DNA of 64,000 nt from Castellaniella sp044508625 (GTDB taxonomy: Bacteria > Pseudomonadota > Gammaproteobacteria > Burkholderiales > Burkholderiaceae_B). Made by a program: the position numbers and the translations under genes. Positions 35,289 through 45,006 of this stretch are shown here, piece by piece (within the stretch, counting starts at the first letter, position 1; each line of letters begins with the position of its first letter). The notes beneath the pieces are model-generated. The model had not been told where the DNA came from. It made no database searches and saw only the letters and a list, made by a program, of their open reading frames with translations. The DNA is taken from positions 1 through 64,000 of the forward strand of contig JBIQHJ010000008.1 of NCBI GenBank assembly GCA_044508625.1, in the 5' to 3' direction.

Positions 35289-35771
35289 ATGGATGCTCCC
35301 CGGAACACGGCAGCGGCCCAGCCGCGGGACCTTTCCGAGCTCGTGCGCGAGATCCTGTCGCGGCACGCGGGGCGGGAGGGATCGCTGCTGCCCATCCTGC
35401 ACGACGTCCAGGACGCGATCGGCCACATCCCCGACGCCGCGGTCGTCCAGATCGCCGAGGGGATCCAGCGCTCGCGCGCCGAGGTGCACGGGGTGGTCGG
35501 CTTCTACGGCCATTTCCGCCGCGAGGCCCCGGCGCCCGTGCGCCTCGAGGTCTGTCGCGCCGAGTCCTGTCAGGCCTGCGGCGGGCAGGCCCTGTACGAC
35601 CATGCCCGCGCCCGTGTCGCCGCGGGCGAGGCGGGCGCGGTGTCGCTCGACCCGGTCTACTGCCTGGGCCTGTGCGCGCAGTCGCCCGCCGTCATGATCA
35701 ACGGCCGGCCCCACGCCCGCATGACGCCCGAGAAACTCGACGCCCTGCTCGCGCAGTCCCCGGAGGCCTGA
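35289..35771 (+). CDS. fdsG: NAD-dependent formate dehydrogenase gamma subunit
   Basis: NuoE-like 2Fe-2S subunit of 160 residues in the soluble molybdenum formate dehydrogenase, which oxidises formate to CO2 and reduces NAD+. The thioredoxin-fold cluster ligands are C89, C94, C125 and C129 (CRAESC...CLGLC). It pairs with FdsB to pass electrons to FMN. First gene of the operon; AGGAG stands 9 bp before the ATG. fdsB starts one base after its stop. Confidence 0.95.
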   Translation: MDAPRNTAAAQPRDLSELVREILSRHAGREGSLLPILHDVQDAIGHIPDAAVVQIAEGIQRSRAEVHGVVGFYGHFRREAPAPVRLEVCRAESCQACGGQALYDHARARVAAGEAGAVSLDPVYCLGLCAQSPAVMINGRPHARMTPEKLDALLAQSPEA

Positions 35772-35772
35772 G

Positions 35773-37329
35773 ATGAGGACCCTGTACGTTCCCCTGGACA
35801 CCTCGGCCATCGCCATGGGGGCCGATGCGCTGGCCGACGCCTTCCGCGCCGAGGCCGCCCGCCGCGGGATCGAGCTGCGCATCGTGCGCAACGGCTCGCG
35901 CGGCATGCACTGGCTCGAGCCCCTGGTCGAGGTCGCGACGCCCGCCGGGCGGGTGGCCTATGGGCCGGTGGCGCTGGCCGACGTGCCCTCGGTGCTGGAT
36001 GCCGCCTGTACGGGCGGCGGCGATCACCCCCTGTGCCAGGGCCCGACCGAGGACATCCCCTTCCTGCGCCGGCAGGAACGCCTGACCTTCGCCCGCGTGG
36101 GCGTGATCGATCCCCTCGACATCGCCGACTACGAGGCCCACGGCGGCTTCGCGGGGCTGTGCAAGGCGCTGGCTATGGCCCCCGCCGACATCGTGTCCGA
36201 GGTCACCGCGTCCGGCCTGCGGGGCCGCGGCGGCGCCGCCTTTCCCACCGGGATCAAGTGGCGCACCGTGCTGGACACCCCCGCGCCGCGCAAGTTCATC
36301 GTCTGCAACGCCGACGAGGGCGATTCGGGCACGTTCTCCGATCGCATGCTGATGGAGGGCGATCCGCTGACGCTGATCGAGGGCATGACGATCGCGGGGA
36401 TCGCGGTGGGCGCCACCCGCGGCTACCTCTACGTCCGCTCCGAGTATCCCCAGGCCGAGGCCGTGCTGGCCCGGGCGCTGGCGGCGGCCCGCGAGGCCGG
36501 CTGGCTCGGCGACGACATCCGCGGCTCGGGGCTGTCCTTCGACGTCGAGCTGCGGCGCGGCGCGGGCGCCTACATCTGCGGCGAGGAAACCGCCCTGCTG
36601 GAAAGCCTGGAGGGACGCCGCGGCATGGTGCGCGCCAAGCCGCCCCTGCCCGCCATCCGGGGCCTGTTCGGATGCCCCACCGTCATCAACAACGTCGTTT
36701 CCCTCGCCACGGTGCCCCTCATCCTCGCGCGCGGCGCCCGCCACTACCGCGATTTCGGCATGGGCAAGTCCCGCGGCACCCTGGCCTTCCAGCTCGCCGG
36801 CAACATCCGCCATGGCGGCCTGGTGGAAAAGGCCTTCGGCACCACCTTGCGCGAGCTGCTCTACGACTACGGCGGCGGCAGCGCATCGGGCCGACCGCTG
36901 CGCGCGGTGCAGGTGGGCGGGCCGCTGGGCGCCTACCTGCCCGAATCCCGCTGGGACACGCCGCTGGACTACGAGGCGTTCACGGAAATCTCCGCCATGC
37001 TCGGGCACGGCGGGATCGTGGCGTTCGACGACACCGTCGACATGGCCGCCATGGCCGAATACGCGATGGAGTTCTGTGCCGTCGAGTCCTGCGGCAAGTG
37101 CACGCCCTGTCGCATCGGCTCCGTGCGGGGCGTCGAGGTCATCCGCAAGATCCGCGGCAACGAGGCGCGCGAGGACCAGGCGGCGCTGCTGCGCGACCTG
37201 TGCGACACCATGCTCGCCGGATCGCTGTGCGCCCTGGGCGGCATGACCCCCTACCCGGTGCTGTCGGCCCTCGAGCATTTTCCCGAGGACTTCGGCCTCG
37301 CCCGCGCATCCGTCCCGCAAACCGCCTAG
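35773..37329 (+). CDS. fdsB: NAD-dependent formate dehydrogenase beta subunit
   Basis: A 518-residue NuoF-like subunit carrying FMN, the NAD(H) site and one 4Fe-4S cluster. An N-terminal thioredoxin-like extension (about 1–110) precedes the NuoF core. FMN/NADH motifs are GRGGAAFPTG and CNADEGDSGTF, plus YICGEETALLESLEG. Cluster ligands are C440, C443 and C446 (ESCGKCTPC) and C486 (GSLCALGG). The subunit is soluble. It overlaps closely with fdsG upstream; fdsA follows after 12 bp. Confidence 0.96.
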   Translation: MRTLYVPLDTSAIAMGADALADAFRAEAARRGIELRIVRNGSRGMHWLEPLVEVATPAGRVAYGPVALADVPSVLDAACTGGGDHPLCQGPTEDIPFLRRQERLTFARVGVIDPLDIADYEAHGGFAGLCKALAMAPADIVSEVTASGLRGRGGAAFPTGIKWRTVLDTPAPRKFIVCNADEGDSGTFSDRMLMEGDPLTLIEGMTIAGIAVGATRGYLYVRSEYPQAEAVLARALAAAREAGWLGDDIRGSGLSFDVELRRGAGAYICGEETALLESLEGRRGMVRAKPPLPAIRGLFGCPTVINNVVSLATVPLILARGARHYRDFGMGKSRGTLAFQLAGNIRHGGLVEKAFGTTLRELLYDYGGGSASGRPLRAVQVGGPLGAYLPESRWDTPLDYEAFTEISAMLGHGGIVAFDDTVDMAAMAEYAMEFCAVESCGKCTPCRIGSVRGVEVIRKIRGNEAREDQAALLRDLCDTMLAGSLCALGGMTPYPVLSALEHFPEDFGLARASVPQTA

Positions 37330-37341
37330 GAGGCACCCGCC

Positions 37342-40212
37342 ATGCTGGAAACCGTCGTCAAACGCGACCACGACCTGGGAACGCCGCCGTCCCCGTCCAC
37401 CGAGACCGTGCGGCTCACCATCGACGGCACCGCCGTGGCCGTGCCGGCGGGCACCTCGGTGATGCGCGCCGCGGCGCTCTCGGGCATCAACATCCCCAAG
37501 CTGTGCGCATCCGACAACCTCGAGGCCTTCGGCTCCTGTCGCCTGTGCCTGGTCCAGATCGAGGGCCGGCGCGGCTATCCGGCCTCCTGCACCACGCCGG
37601 TGGAGGACGGCATGGTGGTCTGGACGGAAAACGCCAGGCTCCACGCGCTGCGCCGCAACGTCATGGAGCTCTACATCTCGGACCATCCGCTGGACTGCCT
37701 GACCTGTCCGGCCAATGGCGATTGCGAGCTGCAGGACATGGCCGGCGTGGTGGGCCTGCGCAACGTCCGCTACGGCTTCGAGGGCGCCAACCACCTCGAC
37801 GACCGTCCCGACGCCTCCAATCCCTATTTCACCTATGATCCCTCGAAATGCATCGTCTGCAGCCGCTGCGTGCGGGCCTGCGACGAGGTCCAGGGCACCT
37901 TCGCCCTGACGATCGAGGGCCGGGGCTTCGACTCGCGCATCGTCGCGGGCCAGGACGACGGCTTCCTGGACAGCGACTGCGTATCCTGCGGCGCCTGCGT
38001 CCAGGCCTGTCCCACCTCCTCGCTGATCGAGAACACCATCATCGAGCAAGGCCAGGCCGAGCACGCCGTGATCACCACCTGCGCCTACTGCGGCGTGGGC
38101 TGCGGCTTCAAGGCCGAAATGAAGGGCGAGCAGGTCGTGCGCATGACGCCCTGGAAGGACGGCAAGGCCAACCGCGGGCACTCCTGCGTCAAGGGCCGCT
38201 TCGCATGGGGCTACGCCACCCACGCCGACCGCCTGACCAAGCCCATGATCCGCGAACGGATCACCGACCCCTGGCGCGAGGTCTCCTGGGACGAGGCGAT
38301 CGGCCATGCCGCCTCCGAGCTGCGGCGCATCCAGGCGAAATACGGCGTGGACTCGGTCGGCGGCATCACCTCCTCGCGCTGCACCAACGAGGAAACCTAC
38401 CTGGTGCAAAAGCTCGTGCGCGCCGCCATGGGCAACAACAACGTCGACACCTGCGGGCGCGTGTGCCACTCGCCCACCGGCTACGGCCTCAAGACCACGA
38501 TCGGCGAATCCGCCGGCACCCAGACCTTCGACTCGGTGATGCACGTGGACGTGGCCGTGGTCCTGGGCGCCAACCCCAGCGCGGCCCATCCGGTCTTCGC
38601 CTCGCGGCTGAAGCGCCGCCTGCGCGAGGGCGCGCGCCTGATCGTGATCGATCCGCGCCGCATCGAGCTGGTGGACGCGCCCCACGTCAAGGCCGATTTC
38701 CACCTGCCCGTGCGGCCCGGCACCAACGTCGCCGTGCTCAACGCCATGGCCCACGTCATCGTCACCGAAGGCCTGGTCGACCACGCCTTCGTCCAGGCCC
38801 GCTGCGAGCCCGAGGCCTTCGAGCAGTGGATGCGCTTCGTCAGCCTCCCGGAAAACGCGCCCGAGGCCACCGCGGCCATCACCGGCGTGCCGGCCGCCGA
38901 CCTGCGCGGCGCGGCCCGCCTGTACGCCACGGGCGGCAACGCCGCCATCTACTACGGCCTGGGCGTCACCGAGCACAGCCAGGGCTCCACCGCCATCATG
39001 GCGATCGCCAACCTCGCGATGGCGACGGGCAACATCGGCCGCGAGGGCGTGGGCATCAACCCGCTGCGCGGCCAGAACAACGTCCAGGGCTCCTGCGACA
39101 TGGGCTCGTTCCCGCACGAATTCCCCGGCTACCGCCACGTCTCGGACGACGCGGTGCGGGGCCTGTTCGAGCGGGCCTGGGGCGTGCCCCTGCAATCCGA
39201 GCCGGGCCTGCGCCTGCCGAACATGTTCGACGCCGCCCACAGCGGCTCTTTCAAGGGCCTGTACTGCCAGGGCGAGGACATCGCCCAGTCCGACCCCAAC
39301 ACCCGGCACGTCGTCGAGGCCCTCCAGGCCATGGAATGCGTCATCGTCCAGGACATGTTCCTCAACGAGACGGCCAAGTACGCCCACGTGTTCCTGCCCG
39401 GCTCGTCCTTCCTGGAAAAGGACGGCACCTTCACCAATGCCGAGCGGCGCATCTCGCGCGTGCGGCAGGTCATGAAGCCCAAGGCGGGCCTGGCCGACTG
39501 GGAGGTCACCTGCGCCCTGTCCCGGGCGATGGGCTATCCGATGGACTACGCCCATCCCGGCGAGATCCTGGACGAGATCGCGCGTCTGACGCCGACCTTC
39601 TCGGGGGTGTCCTTCGGCCGCATCGCCGCGCTGGGCGGCAGCATCCAGTGGCCGTGCAACGAGCAGGCGCCCGAGGGCACGCCCATCATGCACGTCGGCG
39701 AATTCGTGCGCGGCAAGGGACGCTTCATGATCACCCGCTACGTGCCCACCGAGGAGCGCTCCACCCGCAAATACCCGCTGCTCATGACCACCGGCCGCAT
39801 CCTCTCGCAATACAACGCCGGGGTGCAGACCCGGCGCACCGCCAACAACGCCTGGCACAGCGAGGACGTGCTCGAGATCCATCCGCACGACGCCGAGGAC
39901 CGCGGGATCGTCGAGGGCGACCGGGTCGCCATCCAGAGCCGCGCGGGCGAGACCGTGCTGCGGGCCACGGTCACCGACCGCATCCAGCCCGGCGTGGTCT
40001 ACACGACCTTCCACTTCCCGGAATGCGGCTCGAACGTCCTGACGACGGACAACACCGACTGGGCGACCGACTGCCCCGAGTACAAGGTCACGGCCGTCCA
40101 GGTCCGGAAGGTCACCGCCCCGTCCACGTGGCAGCGCGACTGGCAGACCTTCGGGCGCGAGCAGGACCGGCTCCTGCGGGATCGCGCGGCGGCGCCCGCC
40201 CTGGACCGATGA
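37342..40212 (+). CDS. fdsA: NAD-dependent formate dehydrogenase alpha (molybdopterin) subunit
   Basis: Catalytic subunit of 956 residues. It has an N-terminal 2Fe-2S domain (C55, C66, C69, C83), the NuoG-type HxxxCxxCxxxxxC motif (H115, C119, C122, C128), and two 4Fe-4S sites (C170/C173/C176/C180 and C213/C216/C219/C223). A further 4Fe-4S site leads into the bis-MGD domain (C247, C250, C254). The Mo ligand is cysteine, C375 in GRVCHSP; no in-frame UGA is present, so this is not a selenoenzyme. AGGAGG precedes the ATG. The stop overlaps fdhD (ATGA). Confidence 0.97.
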   Translation: MLETVVKRDHDLGTPPSPSTETVRLTIDGTAVAVPAGTSVMRAAALSGINIPKLCASDNLEAFGSCRLCLVQIEGRRGYPASCTTPVEDGMVVWTENARLHALRRNVMELYISDHPLDCLTCPANGDCELQDMAGVVGLRNVRYGFEGANHLDDRPDASNPYFTYDPSKCIVCSRCVRACDEVQGTFALTIEGRGFDSRIVAGQDDGFLDSDCVSCGACVQACPTSSLIENTIIEQGQAEHAVITTCAYCGVGCGFKAEMKGEQVVRMTPWKDGKANRGHSCVKGRFAWGYATHADRLTKPMIRERITDPWREVSWDEAIGHAASELRRIQAKYGVDSVGGITSSRCTNEETYLVQKLVRAAMGNNNVDTCGRVCHSPTGYGLKTTIGESAGTQTFDSVMHVDVAVVLGANPSAAHPVFASRLKRRLREGARLIVIDPRRIELVDAPHVKADFHLPVRPGTNVAVLNAMAHVIVTEGLVDHAFVQARCEPEAFEQWMRFVSLPENAPEATAAITGVPAADLRGAARLYATGGNAAIYYGLGVTEHSQGSTAIMAIANLAMATGNIGREGVGINPLRGQNNVQGSCDMGSFPHEFPGYRHVSDDAVRGLFERAWGVPLQSEPGLRLPNMFDAAHSGSFKGLYCQGEDIAQSDPNTRHVVEALQAMECVIVQDMFLNETAKYAHVFLPGSSFLEKDGTFTNAERRISRVRQVMKPKAGLADWEVTCALSRAMGYPMDYAHPGEILDEIARLTPTFSGVSFGRIAALGGSIQWPCNEQAPEGTPIMHVGEFVRGKGRFMITRYVPTEERSTRKYPLLMTTGRILSQYNAGVQTRRTANNAWHSEDVLEIHPHDAEDRGIVEGDRVAIQSRAGETVLRATVTDRIQPGVVYTTFHFPECGSNVLTTDNTDWATDCPEYKVTAVQVRKVTAPSTWQRDWQTFGREQDRLLRDRAAAPALDR

Positions 40213-41084
40213 GCCTCGAGGCGCCCATGCATCCGGCCGACTGCGAACCGCTGTCCGAATATCCCGAAAGCGCGGCCGGCCACTCGGTCCGGCCGGTGCT
40301 GCGGGCCGACGCGGCCGGCGCCCGCGCCGCGCAGGACGCGATCGCCTGCGAGCAGGCGGTCGCGCTCGAATACAACGGCATCGCCCACGCCGCGCTGCTC
40401 GCCTCGCCGCTGCACGTCGAGGAGCTCGCACTGGGGTTTTCCTTCACCGAGGGCATCATCGAATCCGCCGACGAGCTGCGGGACATCGCCGTCCGCGCCA
40501 CGCCGGAGGGCCTGGTGGCGGAAATGCGGATCGCGGCGGCGCGCCTGCACGCCCTCAAGCTGCGCCGGCGCACTCTCGCGGGCCGCAGCGGCTGCGGCCT
40601 GTGCGGCGTGGAAAGCCTGGCCCAGGTCCGCCGCGACCTGCCGCCCCTGGCCGCCCCCGAGCGGCCCTGGCCGCCCGGCGCCATCGAGCGGGCGCTGGGC
40701 GAGCTGGGCCGGCGCCAGCCCCTGCACAACCTCACCGGCGCGACCCACGCCGCGGCCTGGGCCGACGCCCAGGGCCGGCTGGCCTGGCTGTACGAGGACG
40801 TCGGCCGCCACAATGCGCTCGACAAACTCATCGGCCGGCTGCTGCGCGAGCCGGTGGACCGCGGCGAGGGATTCGTCGTGACCTCCAGCCGGGCGAGCTT
40901 CGAGATGGTGCAAAAGACCCATGCGGCCGGCATCCGCGCGCTGGTCGCGGTCTCGGCGCCCACCTCGCTGGCGATCCGGCTCGCGAGCGAGGCGGGGATG
41001 ATGCTGGCCGGCTTCGCCCGCGAAGGTAGATACACCATATATACTCACCCGGAATACCTCGACCTGGACGGGAAGGTTCCATGA
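40209..41084 (+). CDS. fdhD: Formate dehydrogenase sulfurtransferase/accessory protein FdhD
   Basis: FdhD (fdsC in Cupriavidus nomenclature; 291 residues) delivers sulfur to the Mo cofactor of formate dehydrogenase. The sulfur-relay cysteines are C129 and C132 (GCGLCGVES). Other family blocks are EELALGFSFTEGII (71–84), YEDVGRHNALDK and SSRASFEMVQK. The N-terminal 45 residues are variable. The start overlaps the fdsA stop, and its own stop overlaps fdsD, so fdsA–fdhD–fdsD form one coupled unit. Confidence 0.95.
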   Translation: MSLEAPMHPADCEPLSEYPESAAGHSVRPVLRADAAGARAAQDAIACEQAVALEYNGIAHAALLASPLHVEELALGFSFTEGIIESADELRDIAVRATPEGLVAEMRIAAARLHALKLRRRTLAGRSGCGLCGVESLAQVRRDLPPLAAPERPWPPGAIERALGELGRRQPLHNLTGATHAAAWADAQGRLAWLYEDVGRHNALDKLIGRLLREPVDRGEGFVVTSSRASFEMVQKTHAAGIRALVAVSAPTSLAIRLASEAGMMLAGFAREGRYTIYTHPEYLDLDGKVP

Positions 41085-41341
41085 CCAATATCGAACACCT
41101 GATCCGCCTGGCCAACCGCATCGGCCATTTCTTCGAGGCCATGCCCGACCGCGCCGCCGGCATCGACGGCATCGCCGACCACATCCACCGGTTCTGGGAG
41201 CCCCGCATGCGCCGCGCCCTGCTGGATCACCTCGACGCCCATCCGCAGGGGCGCCCGGGCGAGACCGCGCTGAGCGACATCTGCCGCGAGGCCCTGGCCC
41301 TGCACCGCGCGCGCCTGTACCCGCCAGCCCGGCCGGCCTGA
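41081..41341 (+). CDS. fdsD: Formate dehydrogenase delta subunit
   Basis: An 86-residue protein of the FdsD family. FdsD is needed for a fully active complex and is thought to help cofactor insertion or assembly. The conserved segments are LIRLANRIGHFFEAMP (residues 6–21) and IADHIHRFWEPRMRRALL (31–48). There are no cofactor ligands. It is the last gene of the fds operon, followed by a GC-rich hairpin. Confidence 0.94.
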   Translation: MTNIEHLIRLANRIGHFFEAMPDRAAGIDGIADHIHRFWEPRMRRALLDHLDAHPQGRPGETALSDICREALALHRARLYPPARPA

Positions 41342-41349
41342 GGCGGGCC

Positions 41350-41373
41350 CCCGGCCGCAAGGCCGGGTATTTG
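41350..41373 (+). terminator. Probable terminator after the fds operon
   Basis: CCCGGCC-GCAA-GGCCGGG (41350–41367), a 7-bp GC stem with a stable GNRA loop, followed by TATTTGCTT. The T run is broken, so termination may be partial. It separates fdsD from the sulfite reductase operon. Confidence 0.6.
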
Positions 41374-41398
41374 CTTATGCCGCATAAAGACATAAGCA
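41372..41398 (+). promoter_or_regulatory. LysR-type palindrome upstream of cysJ (CysB-like site)
   Basis: Perfect 8-bp inverted repeat TGCTTATG / CATAAGCA (41372–41379 and 41391–41398) with an 11-base spacer, 68 bp before the cysJ start. LysR-type regulators bind such T-N11-A dyads, and CysB controls cysJI in proteobacteria. The identity of the regulator is inferred from context. Confidence 0.55.
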
Positions 41399-41465
41399 TC
41401 CTGTCGTTCACCACGGCGCAAGCCCTCCATAGAATGAGGGGCTCGATGAACCGACGAGGCCCGCC

Positions 41466-43265
41466 ATGCTCGCGCCGACCTATCTGCCCGAAGCCAAACA
41501 TTCCCTGATCGCCGACCTGGCCGAGGGCCTGGAGCCCCAGGCGCTGAGCTGGCTGTCCGGCTATTTCGCCGGCGTGGCCCAGGGCCGGCAATCCGCCCGC
41601 CCGCCGGCGCCGCTGGCGGTCGCCGCCGCGCCGGCCAGCGCCAGGCGGCTGACCATCCTCTACGGCAGCCAGACCGGCAATGCCAAGCGCATCGCCGAGG
41701 GCCTGCTGCAGCGCGTCCAGTCGCAGGGCCTGGAGGCCCGGCTGGTGCGCGCCGACCAGTACCCCACGCGCGAGCTCAAGGAGGAGCAACTGCTCTACAT
41801 CGTCATGAGCACCCAGGGGGACGGCGATCCGCCCGACGACTCCATCGCCCTGGTGGAATTCCTGCTCGGCCGGCGCGCGCCCCGGCTGCCCCACCTGAAA
41901 TACGCCGTGCTCGGCCTGGGCGACTCCAGCTACCCCTCGTTTTGCGGGATCTCGCAGAAAATCGACGAACGCCTGGCCGAGCTGGGCGCCGAGCGCCTGC
42001 AGGAGGCCGGGGCCGCCGACCTGGACATCGAGACCGTCGCCTCGCCCTGGCAGGACGCGGCCCTGGAGCACGCCCGCCGGCAATTGCGGCAGGCCGCCGC
42101 CGAGGCGCCGGCGGGCGCCACCGTGACGCCCCTGCGGACCCAGCCCGGCAGGGTCTCGCGCGACAAGCCCTTCCAGGCCGAACTGCTGCTGAACCAGCCC
42201 ATCGTCGGGCGGGGCAGCGACCGCGACATCCGCCACCTCGAGCTTTCCCTGGAGGGCAGCGGGCTGCGCTACGAGCCCGGCGACGCCCTGGGCGTCTGGC
42301 CCGTGCAGGACGAGGCCCTGGTGGCCCGCGTATTGCGGACCCTGGGCCTGGCGCCGGGCGCGCCGGTCGAATGCCAGGGCGCCACCCGTCCCCTGGAGGA
42401 ATGGCTGCGCAGCCATCGCGAGCTGACGGTGCTGACGCGGCCGTTCCTGCTGGCCCTGGCCGAGCGCGCCGGCGGCGCAGAGCTCCAGGCCCTGCTGCGC
42501 CCCGAATCGCGCGAGCGCCTGGCCGCCTACATGGCCGGCCACCAGTTGATCGACGCCTTGCGCGCCTGGCCCGCCCCCTGGACCCCGCAGGAGCTGGTGG
42601 CCGCGCTGCGGCCGCTGGCGCCGCGCATGTACTCCATCGCCTCCTGCGCCGCCGTCGCCGGGGACGAGGTCCATTTGACGCTGGCCAACGTGGCCTTCGA
42701 GCAGGAGGGCGAGGACCGCTGGGGCGTCGCCTCGCGCTTCCTCAGCCAGTTGGCCGAGGGCGCCAGGGCGCCGGTGTTCGTCGAGGAGAACACGCGCTTT
42801 CGCCTGCCCGCCGATCCGGGCCGCGACATCATCATGATCGGCGCGGGCACCGGGGTGGCGCCGTACCGCGCCTTCGTCCAGGCGCGCGCCGAGGCCGGCG
42901 CGGCGGGCCGCAACTGGCTGTTCTTCGGCAATCCGCGCTTCGCCAGCGATTTCCTCTACCAGATCGAATGGCAGCAGGCCCTGAAGTCGGGCGCCCTGCA
43001 CCGGATCGACCTGGCGTTCTCGCGGGACCAGGCCGAAAAGATCTACGTCCAGCACCGCCTGGCCGAGCGCGGCGCCGAGGTCTACGACTGGATCCAGGGC
43101 GGCGCCCATGTCTACGTGTGCGGCGACGCCGCGCGCATGGCCCGCGACGTCCAGGCCACCCTGCTCGAGATCGCCCGCGACCAGGGCGGCCTGGACGAGG
43201 AAGGCGCCCGGCAATGGCTCGACGAGCTGGCCGCGCAGGGCCGCTACGCGCGCGACGTCTACTGA
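41466..43265 (+). CDS. cysJ: Sulfite reductase flavoprotein alpha subunit
   Basis: Diflavin reductase of 599 residues that carries electrons from NADPH through FAD and FMN to CysI. The FMN flavodoxin domain is at about 60–205 (TILYGSQTGNAKRIAEG). The FAD domain has PRMYSIASC. The NADPH domain has GAGTGVAPYRAF, YVCGDAARMARDV and the C-terminal aromatic YARDVY that stacks on FAD. The 60-residue N-terminal tail should bind CysI. The ATG at 41466 is the first after the CysB-like palindrome. cysI begins 22 bp downstream. Confidence 0.95.
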   Translation: MLAPTYLPEAKHSLIADLAEGLEPQALSWLSGYFAGVAQGRQSARPPAPLAVAAAPASARRLTILYGSQTGNAKRIAEGLLQRVQSQGLEARLVRADQYPTRELKEEQLLYIVMSTQGDGDPPDDSIALVEFLLGRRAPRLPHLKYAVLGLGDSSYPSFCGISQKIDERLAELGAERLQEAGAADLDIETVASPWQDAALEHARRQLRQAAAEAPAGATVTPLRTQPGRVSRDKPFQAELLLNQPIVGRGSDRDIRHLELSLEGSGLRYEPGDALGVWPVQDEALVARVLRTLGLAPGAPVECQGATRPLEEWLRSHRELTVLTRPFLLALAERAGGAELQALLRPESRERLAAYMAGHQLIDALRAWPAPWTPQELVAALRPLAPRMYSIASCAAVAGDEVHLTLANVAFEQEGEDRWGVASRFLSQLAEGARAPVFVEENTRFRLPADPGRDIIMIGAGTGVAPYRAFVQARAEAGAAGRNWLFFGNPRFASDFLYQIEWQQALKSGALHRIDLAFSRDQAEKIYVQHRLAERGAEVYDWIQGGAHVYVCGDAARMARDVQATLLEIARDQGGLDEEGARQWLDELAAQGRYARDVY

Positions 43266-43287
43266 CCCCCAAAGCATCCGGAATTCC

Positions 43288-45006
43288 ATGAGCATTTCAC
43301 CGCTGTCCCCCCTGGAACACATCAAGGCCGCGAGCAATTTCCTGCGCGGCACCATCGCCCGCGAGCTGGAAAACCCGGTGACCGGCGCCATTCCCGAAGC
43401 CGACACCAAGCTGCTGAAATTCCATGGCAGCTACATGCAGGACGACCGCGACATCCGCGACGAGCGGCGCAAGCAGAAACTCGAGCCGGCCTACGCCTTC
43501 ATGGTGCGCGCGCGCCTGCCGGGCGGCGTGATCAGCCCGGACCAGTGGCTGGCGCTGGACGAGCTGGCGCGGAAATACGCCACGCGCGGCCTGCGCATCA
43601 CCACGCGCCAGACCTTCCAGTGGCACGGCATCCTGAAGCGCAACCTGCGCGCCTTCATGCAGGGCATCCATGATGCCCGCGCCACCACGATCGCCGCCTG
43701 CGGCGACGTCAACCGCCAGGTCATCAGCTCGGTCAACCCGCACCTGTCCAGCCAGCACGCGCTGACGCAGGCCTGGGTACAGCGCCTGTCCGACCGCTTC
43801 CTGCCGCGCACCAGCGCCTATGCCGAGATCTGGCTGGGCGGCGAGCAGGTCGGCGAGGCGGTCGACGAGGAGCCCATCTACGGCAACGATTCCACCTACC
43901 TGCCGCGCAAGTTCAAGATCGGCGTCGCCATTCCGCCGACCAACGACTGCGACGTGTTCGCCAACGACCTGGGGCTGATCGCCATCATCGAGGACGGCCG
44001 CTTGCAGGGCTTCGACGTGGCCGTGGGCGGCGGCATGGGCGCCACGGCGGGCGACCCGAGCACCTACCCGCGCCTGGGCACGCTGATCGGCTTCACCCGG
44101 CCGGAGAACGTGGTCGCCGTGGCCGAGGCCGTGGTCACCCTGCAGCGCGACCATGGCGACCGCAAGGAACGCCAGCACGCGCGCCTGAAATACACCGTCG
44201 ACCGCCTGGGCGTGGACTGGTTCCGCGAACAGGTCGGCCTGCGCAGCGGCGCGCCCCTGGAGCCCCTGCGCCCCTACCGCTTCGAGCGCAACGGCGACCG
44301 CTACGGCTGGTCGCGCGGCGAGGACGGCCGCTGGCACCTGGGGCTGTACGTCGCCTCCGGCCGCCTGTGGGACCGCGACGGCCTGCGCCTGCAGACCGGC
44401 ATGCGCGAGGTCGCCAAGGTGCTCAAAGGTGAATTCCGCCTGACCTGCAACCAGAATCTCGTCATCGCCAACGTGGACGAGGCCGACCGCCCCGCCATCG
44501 ACGCGCTGGTCGAGGAATACGGGCTGGATGGCTACAAAGAGCAGAGCGGCATCCGCCGCCACCACATCGCCTGCGTCGCGCTGCCCACCTGCGGCCTGGC
44601 CATGGCCGAGAGCGAGCGCTATGCGCCCGTGCTGCTGCCCAAGCTGGAAGCCCTGCTGGATGCGCACGGCCTGCGCGACGCGCCGATCCTACTGCGCCTG
44701 TCGGGCTGCCCGAACGGCTGTTCGCGCCCCTACCTGGGCGAGATCGCCCTGGTGGGCCGCGCCCCGGGGCGCTACGACCTGCGCCTGGGCGCCGACTTCG
44801 TCGGTGAGCGCCTGAACGTGGTCTACCGCGAAAACATCACCGAGGCGGAGATCCTGTCCAGCCTGGACGCCCTGTTCGGCCAGTACGCCCGCGAGCGCGC
44901 CGCGGACGAAGGCTTCGGCGACTTCCTGGTGCGCGCCGGCGTCATCCAGGCGGATCCGCGCGGCCCGCAGGCCGCGGTCCCCGACCGCAAGGCGAGCGCC
45001 GCATGA
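43288..45006 (+). CDS. cysI: Sulfite reductase hemoprotein beta subunit
   Basis: A 572-residue siroheme and 4Fe-4S enzyme that reduces sulfite to sulfide with six electrons. The cluster ligands, one of which bridges to siroheme, are C429, C435, C474 and C478 (CVALPTC and SGCPNGC). Basic substrate/siroheme residues lie in RLTCNQN and TTRQTFQWHG. Length fits CysI (570). The ATG at 43288 lies after a weak site GGAATTCC. The TGA overlaps the cysG start codon. Confidence 0.96.
   Translation: MSISPLSPLEHIKAASNFLRGTIARELENPVTGAIPEADTKLLKFHGSYMQDDRDIRDERRKQKLEPAYAFMVRARLPGGVISPDQWLALDELARKYATRGLRITTRQTFQWHGILKRNLRAFMQGIHDARATTIAACGDVNRQVISSVNPHLSSQHALTQAWVQRLSDRFLPRTSAYAEIWLGGEQVGEAVDEEPIYGNDSTYLPRKFKIGVAIPPTNDCDVFANDLGLIAIIEDGRLQGFDVAVGGGMGATAGDPSTYPRLGTLIGFTRPENVVAVAEAVVTLQRDHGDRKERQHARLKYTVDRLGVDWFREQVGLRSGAPLEPLRPYRFERNGDRYGWSRGEDGRWHLGLYVASGRLWDRDGLRLQTGMREVAKVLKGEFRLTCNQNLVIANVDEADRPAIDALVEEYGLDGYKEQSGIRRHHIACVALPTCGLAMAESERYAPVLLPKLEALLDAHGLRDAPILLRLSGCPNGCSRPYLGEIALVGRAPGRYDLRLGADFVGERLNVVYRENITEAEILSSLDALFGQYARERAADEGFGDFLVRAGVIQADPRGPQAAVPDRKASAA

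Noticed and set aside
37342..40212. FdsA as a NuoG subunit of complex I, or as a selenocysteine formate dehydrogenase
   Set aside because: The full molybdopterin domain, FdhD and FdsD neighbours exclude NuoG. The metal ligand codon is TGC (C375), so it is a cysteine enzyme.
35698..40431. Very long open frame (over 1,500 codons) on the minus strand opposite fdsB and fdsA
   Set aside because: It is the antisense shadow of high-GC coding sequence, with Ala/Gly/Arg/His-rich low-complexity content and no domain. The plus strand holds unmistakable formate dehydrogenase genes.
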